Shown one piece after another: positions 57,002-64,000 of a stretch of 64,000 bases of DNA. Numbering within the stretch: position 1 is the stretch's first letter; each line of letters opens with the position of its first letter. Origin of the DNA: Psychrobacter pacificensis (lineage in GTDB: Bacteria; Pseudomonadota; Gammaproteobacteria; Pseudomonadales; Moraxellaceae); contig NZ_FNAL01000016.1 in NCBI RefSeq assembly GCF_900101915.1, forward strand, positions 1 through 64,000, given 5' to 3'. A program made the translations under genes and the position numbers. The notes under the pieces are model-generated. The model made no database searches. It saw only the letters and a program-made list of their open reading frames with translations, and was not told the origin of the DNA.

Positions 57002-58612
57002 CTATATCTGCATTAATGACCTTGCGATGGCACGTTGCCATTTATCAAGGTGTTGCTCACGAGCATCAATCGACATACTTGGCTCAAAAATACGATCTAC
57101 TTGCCATGATGCTTTCATGGTTGACTCATCGTAAAGCCCAGTCTTTAAACCAGCGAGTAGTGCTGCACCCTTTGCCGTAATCTCTGTGTCTCTTGGACGT
57201 AGCACCGGAACATCTAGCAAATCTGCCTGAAACTGCATCAGCAAATCATTATTTGCCGCGCCGCCATCTACTCTCAGCTCAGTCAAGGGATGAGGGCTGT
57301 CTTTTTGCATGGCGATGAGTACATCATAAGTCTGGTAGGCAACTGCTTCCAACGCAGCACGGGCAATATGGGCTTTAGTAGTACCGCGGCTCATACCAGT
57401 GATGCTAGCACTGATATCAGAACGCCAGTAAGGCGCACCCAATCCGGTAAAAGCAGGTAATAGCACCACACCTTCGCTACTGTCTACTTGGCGAGCTAAA
57501 TCTTCAACATCGCTACTTTGTTGAATCATACCCAAATTGTCACGTAGCCATTGGATGATAGCTCCTGCCATAAAAACACTACCCTCCAAGGCATAGGTAA
57601 CTTCTTTTTTGGGTGGCTGTAGCATTCGCTTACCTGACTGTAAGATTTGATCAAATGATAAATTGTCTGGACGAGTTGGCGATATTTTTCGCTGCCATGC
57701 GATGGTGGTTAGCAGCTTGTGCTCGCTCAGTTTTGGCTGCTGACCAATGTTCATCAGCATAAAGCACCCTGTGCCATAAGTATTTTTGGCCATGCCAGCA
57801 TCGAGACAGCCTTGCCCAAAAAGCGCGGCCTGCTGATCGCCGAGCACGGCTTGAATGGGTATTTGCTTTGCAAATAGGCCTTTTTTGGTTTTGCCAAAAT
57901 CACCGTCAGATGGCAGTACCTTAGGCAATATAGTCATAGGAATGGCAAACCGATCGCAAAGCGTCTCTGACCAAGCCAATTTATGAATATCAAATAGCAA
58001 AGTACGAGAAGCATTGGTCACGTCGATGACATGCTCGCCGCCAGTTAGCTTGTAAATCAGCCAGCTATCGATGGTGCCAACTGCTATCTCACCTTTACTC
58101 GCACGTACGCTGAGTTTGGGATTATTTTCGAGCAGCCAAGCAATTTTACTGGCACTGAAGTACGGATCTAAGCGCAGACCTGTGATGCGCTGAACCTCAT
58201 CGGCCATATTGGCGCTATCAGCACCCTGATGAACGCTATCATCCATACTATTGGTAGCGCTTTCAGCAGCGAGTGTCTTGCAATAGTTTGCCGTGCGCCT
58301 GTCTTGCCAAATGATAGCGGGTGCGAGCGGTTTCCCTGTTTGCTTGTCCCACATGACAATAGACTCGCGTTGATTGGTAATCGCGATACTGGTGACATCA
58401 GTAGCAAGCAACCCTGCCTGATTGATAACATCATGCGCACAGCTAATCTGAGTTTGCCAGATTTGCTGTGCGTCTTGCTCAACAAATCCCGCTTTTGGCG
58501 TTTGCAGCGTCGTTGGCTGTTGTGCCATCTTAATAGGCCGTGCATGATCATCGTATAATATCGCTCGACTCGACGTTGTCCCTTGATCTAACGCCAAAAT
58601 ATATCCTGCCAT
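57002..58612 (-). CDS. glpK: Glycerol kinase
   Basis: Phosphorylates glycerol to sn-glycerol 3-phosphate with ATP. The 536-residue protein has the FGGY-family start YILALDQGTTSSRAILYD, IIWQDRRTANYC, LGDQQAALFGQGC, FTGLGAPYWRSD and VDGGAANNDLLMQFQ. It is about 30 residues longer than the E. coli enzyme, mostly because of a Ser/Asp-rich insertion at about 114-138. glpF and glpD are not adjacent. Confidence 0.96.
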   Translation of the reverse strand: MAGYILALDQGTTSSRAILYDDHARPIKMAQQPTTLQTPKAGFVEQDAQQIWQTQISCAHDVINQAGLLATDVTSIAITNQRESIVMWDKQTGKPLAPAIIWQDRRTANYCKTLAAESATNSMDDSVHQGADSANMADEVQRITGLRLDPYFSASKIAWLLENNPKLSVRASKGEIAVGTIDSWLIYKLTGGEHVIDVTNASRTLLFDIHKLAWSETLCDRFAIPMTILPKVLPSDGDFGKTKKGLFAKQIPIQAVLGDQQAALFGQGCLDAGMAKNTYGTGCFMLMNIGQQPKLSEHKLLTTIAWQRKISPTRPDNLSFDQILQSGKRMLQPPKKEVTYALEGSVFMAGAIIQWLRDNLGMIQQSSDVEDLARQVDSSEGVVLLPAFTGLGAPYWRSDISASITGMSRGTTKAHIARAALEAVAYQTYDVLIAMQKDSPHPLTELRVDGGAANNDLLMQFQADLLDVPVLRPRDTEITAKGAALLAGLKTGLYDESTMKASWQVDRIFEPSMSIDAREQHLDKWQRAIARSLMQI

Positions 58613-58723
58613 TACGCATATCCTCTACTGATATTGTTGGTTCTATTTGATAAAAACCAGTGGCTATTCATTATTTGCTGTTAATCAATCACTGTATATT
58701 TTATAAATGACTGGCCAAATTAT

Positions 58724-59006
58724 TTAGGGCGTGTTGAACATTCGCAAATAGGCACTGCTGATCGCTAAAATGGTTCCAGACAAGGCACAAAGCGACGATA
58801 ATGCAGATGCCTTAGCGAGATTTGTAACGCCGTATGGGGCAATTTTAGCATCAGCCCCAACGATAAAAGCAGGGGATAGGACTCTTTTTTGCCGCTTCAT
58901 CGTTAAAAATAAGCGCTTAAAATGACTAAACTTATTATTCTTAACATCGAATCGCCTAAAAAATAGTCGCTGTCAGTGCCATGGTCGAATGTTCAAGACG
59001 CCCTAA
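58724..59006. repeat. 283-bp MITE-like repeat with 20-bp inverted ends
   Basis: The left end TTAGGGCGTGTTGAACATTCG is the near-perfect inverted match of the right end, CGAATGTTCAAGACGCCCTAA. A TA dinucleotide lies at each boundary, as expected for an IS630/Tc1-type target duplication. There is no ORF. Inside, 58758-58854 is a second inverted-repeat unit (CTGATCGCTAAAAT/ATTTTAGCATCAG). Confidence 0.75.
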
Positions 59007-59416
59007 TGATAAAAATAACAGCACGTTAATTTAAATTGGTTAACTCTAAGACGTCTTATTCGCTATGATGTTACTTATAAACGAATATTTAAAAAACAGC
59101 TCAAACCTCTATCATACCGCTAGGGATGACACAATAGAGAGTAGCAGAATACTGAGCATTGACCCGTCACCATTGTGGCTATACAGTGTACGCCTTGTTT
59201 TGAATGATACATTTTTAGCGCTTTCGTATTAGCACGCACTTTATTAAAAAGCATTCTGATATTTCAGTACAAATACTTTATTTCAGCATCATTTATTCGC
59301 TTACTAGCAAATCGTTTATAATAGTATGACCGCTTTATATTCTGAGCGATAAAATCTATTAATGCTGTCCGTTATTTTATAATACCTTACATTCTAATTA
59401 ATGGCTTATGTGACTT
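59007..59416 (+). other. Leader region upstream of the tolC-like gene
   Basis: 410 bases without a gene, AT-rich, expected to hold the promoter of the export locus. No convincing -35/-10 pair, repeat or ORF could be singled out. Confidence 0.45.
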
Positions 59417-61084
59417 ATGAAATTCACTTTATCAGCGCTACCGACTGCTATGATGACAGTTGCACTCATGAGCGGCCCTATAGTGACTTATGCGAGCACG
59501 GGCTCAGATAATATAGAATCATCAGATGACATGACACCGGTGACTGTGACAAAAATTGTGGATGCCGATGGTCAGATTAATAATCAGACAGCTCAGACAG
59601 CAATGGCACCTAGTCATACATTAGCAGAGACTCATGCTGAGCACAGTGCATTAAACACCCTTATCGATCCAATCACACACAAAGCCGTGGATAATAGCTA
59701 TCCATTAGAAGTCTCTAGCTTTTTAAGCCTAGAACAAGCGCAAAAGCTTTTGGTTCAAGTCTCGCCCAAAATAGCGGCCAATCAAGCAGCCATCGCTGCC
59801 AGCGAATACCAAACTGAGGCCCTCAGAACCATCGACAACCCCCTCGTATTTGCGCGCGTCTCTGCCAGTGCTTACCATCTTGATGAGGATATAGATCTAT
59901 CGTCTCTTAGAAACGGTATCGTCAACGGAGTAAATAATACCGTCGATAACGCGGTTCCTCCGATTGCAGACCTGCCAGATTTACCAAACTTTGGGGAGTT
60001 GGTCGGTGAGCGAATTCCAGACTCTTATAATATTAAGCGCTCAGGATCGACGACGGGCGCAGGTCTTGGTGTGGTCTGGCCTATTTATACAGCTGGACGT
60101 ACGGACGCATTGACTGGCGCCTCAGATGCACGCACACAAGAAGCAGTCGCCGATAGCATCCTTGATAAAAACGAGCTTTATAATACGTTAATTGAACGGT
60201 ATTTTAAGGCCCAATTGGCGATCATTGCCGCTTACTTACGTGAGGATGCTTACGATACCTTGCAGCAAACGGATCATATGGCAGAACGCTTGTTTGAAGA
60301 AGGCTTTATTTCGCGCGTCGATAGACTAGAAGCACAGTCTGCGCTTGCCGATGCCAAAAGCGAATCCGTCAATGCCAATAACGACGCGCGCTTAGCCATG
60401 ATTGCGCTACAGCGATTGCTACGTACTGATTATCGTATTAAGCCGACGACGCCATTATTTGTCTCTAGCCGTCCCCTACCGGATGTTAGCTATTTTCAGG
60501 ATTTGGCACTGAATAATCATCCAGGATTACAAAAGGTCGCCGCCAAACGCGCGCAGGCTCAGCAGTTGCATGCATTATCAGATACTGGCTACAAGCCGAC
60601 AGTCTTGCTATATGGTTATGGTCAGCTCGAAAAAGACCCAAGCTGGGTCGCTGGTATCTCTGCCAGTTGGAAGCTATGGGGCGGACTGGATAAAACCGCG
60701 TCATTGGCATCAAGCAATGCTCAAATACGTCAGGCAGATCTTTCTGAGATTGAAGTCAGCGACAACCTGCTACTGCTGGTAGAAAAAAACTGGCACGATG
60801 TTAATAATGCTCAATCACGCTATCAAGCGCTACAAAGTAACGTTGATTTGGCTGCAGAAGTGTTAAGATTGCGCCGCTTAGGATTGCAAGAAGGCGTGAA
60901 TACCACAGTCGATGTGGTACAAGCACAAACGCAATCGCTCAAAGCACGTACTGAGCAAGCGCAAGCAGCAAACGACTATGTACAGTCATTGGCCGCACTC
61001 ATGCAAAGCTGCGGTACGCCGCTTGCTTTTAACGCTTATCTTAATGCCGCTGATATCCAGCTGCCGACTTTGTACACTGAATGA
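59417..61084 (+). CDS. TolC-family outer-membrane efflux protein
   Basis: A 555-residue outer-membrane channel subunit with a signal peptide (1-26, ending VTYA). A polar Ser/Thr-rich region (30-95) is followed by two outer-membrane-efflux-protein repeats (about 110-330 and 340-540) with long helices. GLGVVWPIYTAGRTDAL and the C-terminal LRLRRLGLQEGVNTTVDVV are typical family segments. It would connect to the HlyD-family protein and ABC-2 permease downstream. It lacks the lipobox of NodT-type channels. Confidence 0.9.
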   Translation: MKFTLSALPTAMMTVALMSGPIVTYASTGSDNIESSDDMTPVTVTKIVDADGQINNQTAQTAMAPSHTLAETHAEHSALNTLIDPITHKAVDNSYPLEVSSFLSLEQAQKLLVQVSPKIAANQAAIAASEYQTEALRTIDNPLVFARVSASAYHLDEDIDLSSLRNGIVNGVNNTVDNAVPPIADLPDLPNFGELVGERIPDSYNIKRSGSTTGAGLGVVWPIYTAGRTDALTGASDARTQEAVADSILDKNELYNTLIERYFKAQLAIIAAYLREDAYDTLQQTDHMAERLFEEGFISRVDRLEAQSALADAKSESVNANNDARLAMIALQRLLRTDYRIKPTTPLFVSSRPLPDVSYFQDLALNNHPGLQKVAAKRAQAQQLHALSDTGYKPTVLLYGYGQLEKDPSWVAGISASWKLWGGLDKTASLASSNAQIRQADLSEIEVSDNLLLLVEKNWHDVNNAQSRYQALQSNVDLAAEVLRLRRLGLQEGVNTTVDVVQAQTQSLKARTEQAQAANDYVQSLAALMQSCGTPLAFNAYLNAADIQLPTLYTE

Positions 61085-61250
61085 TGATTGTATATGAAAG
61101 CTTATAAAGTATACGAATAAGCGCTATGTCGTCGTTTCAACTTTTAAGTGTTATAAGGCTAATGAGCGAAGATATATACCAAATCAGCATGACGCTATCA
61201 AACAATAACGCTCAATAAACCATACTATTACTATAGTGAATCACTGTTTT

Positions 61251-62117
61251 ATGAAAAAACCAACGTCCAAATCGATAAATAATTGGCTACAAACTTTGCT
61301 ACAAACGTGGCCTATTGCGAATACCACTAATGTTTGGGCACATTGCGCCAGTGTCGGATTTTTTGGTTTTTTATCCATCTTTCCAGCAATGGCGGTATTT
61401 GTGCTGATTTATGGTCTCGTATTTTCACCCGTTGAGATGCAGGAGCATATCTCCATTTTGCGTCCGTTTATACCTGATACAGTGTACGAAGTCCTCAATT
61501 CGCGCCTGAGCGAGTTGGTCTCTAATACCAAATCCACGCTGACATTTAGCCTGATCATATCGACCTTACTTGCCCTTTATGCTGGTTCCAAAGGCATCAA
61601 ATCTTTAATTGCCCTTGTCAATCTCGCTTTTCATATCACCCAAGAGCGCAGCTTTATACAAGGCACGGTTCGAGCAGTGAGCCTGACCTTTGGTGCAGTA
61701 GTCGTCTTGATAATAGCGGTGTCTTCTATTGCTATTATCCCTGTAGCAGCGAATTACTTCCCCTTCCCTCAAGTGGCTGAAACGGTTGCACTGTGGGCCA
61801 GATGGCCTGTATTGGCGGGTATTATCTTTTTAAGCTTTTTAAGTCTTTATCGTCTCGCGCCAAATCGCGATGCCGTTGCACTAAAAAAACTGGTTCCAGG
61901 AGCAACGCTCGCGACCATTCTTTGGATTATATTGTCCGTACTGTTTTCGATTTATGTGCAAAACTTCAACAACTATAGTGCTGAATTTGGGGCGCTATCA
62001 GCGGCGGTGGTCATTATGCTTTGGCTATATTATTCAGCCTTTGTCGTCGCTTTTGGTGCGATTTTTAATTCTGAAGCCATAGACAATGCCAAACCTTATG
62101 CTGTTCGAGTGTACTAA
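61251..62117 (+). CDS. YihY/BrkB-family inner-membrane protein
   Basis: A 288-residue protein with about six hydrophobic segments and the family's SVGFFGFLSIFPAMAVFVL start, GSKGIKSLIALVNLAF in the middle, and LAPNRDAVALKKLVPGA late. The family was once annotated as RNase BN; the function is unsettled. A GTG at 61236 could also start the frame, but neither start has a clear ribosome binding site. It lies between the tolC-like and hlyD-like genes on the same strand, 150 and 48 bases away, so it may be part of the export operon or only nested in it. Confidence 0.88.
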   Translation: MKKPTSKSINNWLQTLLQTWPIANTTNVWAHCASVGFFGFLSIFPAMAVFVLIYGLVFSPVEMQEHISILRPFIPDTVYEVLNSRLSELVSNTKSTLTFSLIISTLLALYAGSKGIKSLIALVNLAFHITQERSFIQGTVRAVSLTFGAVVVLIIAVSSIAIIPVAANYFPFPQVAETVALWARWPVLAGIIFLSFLSLYRLAPNRDAVALKKLVPGATLATILWIILSVLFSIYVQNFNNYSAEFGALSAAVVIMLWLYYSAFVVAFGAIFNSEAIDNAKPYAVRVY

Positions 62118-62165
62118 TCATAAATCCTTTGTTCTCAACTTTGCTGCTTTAGGAATCACACCGTC

Positions 62166-63365
62166 ATGACTGAATTTCCAAACGAATCAGACAACTCAAA
62201 TAAATCAGTTGATTCAAACGAGTCAGTGACCTCTCAAGATACAAAAGCCTCCGTCGATCCAATAGAAAATGTATCTAGTGGGTCTGACGTTCCAGAGCAA
62301 TCTGTACCCGCTTATAGTCGGGGCAACGCAAAAGCTGATAAATCTGCTCGTATGAAAAAGATATTGCTCGTACTGTTTGTATTAGGTGTTCTTGGCGCAA
62401 TTGCATACGGTTTATATAAAAGCAATCAGCATAATGAACCAGAAGTCATTACCCTCCAAGGGCAAATGCAAATGCAGCAAACCTCTATCGCTGCAAAGGT
62501 AGCAGGCCGCATTGCTAACATTATGGTGACAGAAGGTGATACGGTTACGGTGGGTCAACAACTCATTGAGATGGATTCGCCTGAGATTAACGCTAAGATC
62601 AACCAAGCACGTGCTGGTAAGCAAATCGCACAAAGTCAATTGGACAAAGCAGAAAACGGGGCACGCCCGCAAGAGATCGCTCAAGCCAAAGCCGCTTGGC
62701 AAGCCAATAAAGCCGCGTCTGATTTGGCAGAAAACACCTATCAGCGTGTCAATCGTCTGTATGAAGAAGGATTGATGGCACGGCAAAAACGCGATGAGGC
62801 TTATGCCCAATACCTAGCCACTCAAGACCAAACTGAAGCCGCACGTTTGCAATATGATTTGGCATTAGAAGGTGCTCGCAGTGAAGACAAATCAGCGGCT
62901 ACCGCTCAAGTCGCACAAGTTGATGCCCAGCTAGATGAAGCACTGGCAGCAAAAGAAGAGGCCAATCTAAAGAGCCCTATCGCTGGTGTTGTGGACAATG
63001 TCATCGTTAGTGCTGGAGAAGTCATCGGTCAAGGCGTTCCTTTGCTGACGTTGGTGGATACCAATGACCAATGGGTAGTGCTCAATGTCACTGAGTCGTA
63101 TTTAAACCAGTTCGCTATCGGTCAGACATTTACAGGTACTATTCCCGCATTATCATCAGCAGATAAGCCTTATAGCAAGCAGTTTACTGTTTATGCGACA
63201 TCGACCTTATCTGATTTTGCCACTTGGCGACCGACCAACAATGATGATGGTTTTGATGTGCGTACCTTTGAGGTCAAAGCACGACCATCCACGCCTGATA
63301 CTCGCATTCGCTCAGGAATGAGTGTGGTTGTGCATATTAATCCTATCAATCAGAACCAAGAGTAG
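62166..63365 (+). CDS. HlyD-family membrane fusion (periplasmic adaptor) protein
   Basis: A 399-residue adaptor. An acidic, Ser-rich cytoplasmic tail (1-60) leads into one membrane helix (about 65-83). A biotinyl-lipoyl-like half-motif (QTSIAAKVAGRIANIMVTEG), a long coiled coil (about 130-260) and the return half (NLKSPIAGVVDNVIVSAGEV) follow. Proteins of this kind link an inner-membrane pump to TolC. The layout resembles EmrA and YbhG/YhiI adaptors. A permease gene begins three bases after the stop. Confidence 0.93.
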   Translation: MTEFPNESDNSNKSVDSNESVTSQDTKASVDPIENVSSGSDVPEQSVPAYSRGNAKADKSARMKKILLVLFVLGVLGAIAYGLYKSNQHNEPEVITLQGQMQMQQTSIAAKVAGRIANIMVTEGDTVTVGQQLIEMDSPEINAKINQARAGKQIAQSQLDKAENGARPQEIAQAKAAWQANKAASDLAENTYQRVNRLYEEGLMARQKRDEAYAQYLATQDQTEAARLQYDLALEGARSEDKSAATAQVAQVDAQLDEALAAKEEANLKSPIAGVVDNVIVSAGEVIGQGVPLLTLVDTNDQWVVLNVTESYLNQFAIGQTFTGTIPALSSADKPYSKQFTVYATSTLSDFATWRPTNNDDGFDVRTFEVKARPSTPDTRIRSGMSVVVHINPINQNQE

Positions 63366-63368
63366 GCC

Positions 63369-64000
63369 ATGCACTTGACTAAGTTAAGTGAGGCTTTTTT
63401 ACGTAGCGCCGCTTATGAGCGCCGTTTTTTAGCCAAAAACCATTGGGACCTTAGTATGGTGGTATGGATACCACTAGCCACAGTGCTGCTGATTTGGTGG
63501 ATATTTTCACAAACGCAGATTACTGACTTACCCATTGGAGTGATCGATCAAGACAATAGTGCTGTTGCCAATACTACCGTACGTTACTTAGAAGCCAGTC
63601 CTACGCTTACGGTTAGACAACTTTATTATTCACCAGCGGATGCAGAGGCTGCGATCTTGCAACGTGATATTTATGCGGTTGTCATCATTCCTGAAGACTT
63701 TTCGCGTAACATTTTATCTAACAAGCCTGCCCCTTTAATCCTACAAGTAAACGCCCAGTACGGTACGCACTCTGGCATTATTCAAACGGCTGTCCAAGCA
63801 GTCGCTAGCACCTTATCCGCAGGGGTAGAGATCAAACGATTGGTAAAGCAAGGCGTAGGGCCGTCGCAAGCCATGACTGCTTACTCGCCTATCAGTATCC
63901 AGCGTATTAGTTTGTTCAATGCTGCAACCGATTATCAGCAGTTTTTGGCATCGACCGTCATACCTGCCCTGCTACACATATTAGCGATGGTCGTCGGGGC
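63369..64000 (+). CDS. ABC-2-type transporter permease, N-terminal part (runs off window)
   Basis: An open frame of 210 codons from the ATG at 63369, continuing past the end. It has an N-terminal amphipathic segment, a membrane helix (VVWIPLATVLLIWWIF), a periplasmic domain with the ABC-2 motif LPIGVIDQDNSAVANTTVRY, and the start of a second membrane region (VIPALLHILAMVV). This matches YbhR/YhhJ-type permeases. It is absent from any annotation limited to closed ORFs. The ATPase would be expected further downstream, unless it lies elsewhere. Confidence 0.9.
   Translation, partial: MHLTKLSEAFLRSAAYERRFLAKNHWDLSMVVWIPLATVLLIWWIFSQTQITDLPIGVIDQDNSAVANTTVRYLEASPTLTVRQLYYSPADAEAAILQRDIYAVVIIPEDFSRNILSNKPAPLILQVNAQYGTHSGIIQTAVQAVASTLSAGVEIKRLVKQGVGPSQAMTAYSPISIQRISLFNAATDYQQFLASTVIPALLHILAMVVG

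Overview
The window looks like chromosome of a gammaproteobacterium of the family Moraxellaceae, most probably Psychrobacter. This is inferred from gene content, not from a marker gene: an Acinetobacter-type fatty acyl-CoA reductase, the exbB-exbD-msbA-lpxK-kdsB-holB-pilZ run, and a FabG4/MaoC/thiolase cluster. Coding density is high. No rRNA, tRNA, CRISPR array or prophage was seen.

Layout. 1-907: 5' end of an IS30-family transposase and an AT-rich orphan membrane gene. 938-11030: mostly housekeeping genes (acyl-CoA reductase, DUF1622 protein, DusB, BCCT transporter, HIT protein, an unknown protein, IlvD, Na+/H+ antiporter). 11087-19430: a serine hydrolase, a DUF442 protein, then a MaoC dehydratase and high-molecular-weight FabG facing a thiolase across a 566-bp regulatory gap, then PPK2. 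19554-29475: ten genes on the minus strand, read as rsmG, parA, parB, exbB, exbD, msbA, lpxK, kdsB, holB, pilZ. They join chromosome segregation, energised transport, lipid A/Kdo supply and DNA polymerase clamp loading. 29826-36300: Lon-like protease, WYL regulator, TerD protein, K+ channel and a tiny Cys-rich membrane protein lying between two 107-bp repeats. 36767-42092: OmpW-like porin and pyruvate dehydrogenase aceE-aceF.

42643-53918 is the most unusual region. It holds five exported proteins. Several carry DUF11 (TIGR01451-like) modules, and the fourth is a 1778-residue protein that joins DUF11, an SdrD B-like module and a long strand-rich region resembling an outer-membrane barrel. The first and third proteins share a two-cysteine C-terminal module; the third and fourth share an N-terminal motif. 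Intergenic hairpins separate the genes. This is the best candidate here for an undescribed surface-assembly system.

53992-64000: TetR regulator, endonuclease/exonuclease/phosphatase protein, glycine-zipper protein, GlpK, a 283-bp MITE-like repeat, then an export module of TolC, a YihY/BrkB protein, HlyD and an ABC-2 permease that runs off the window.
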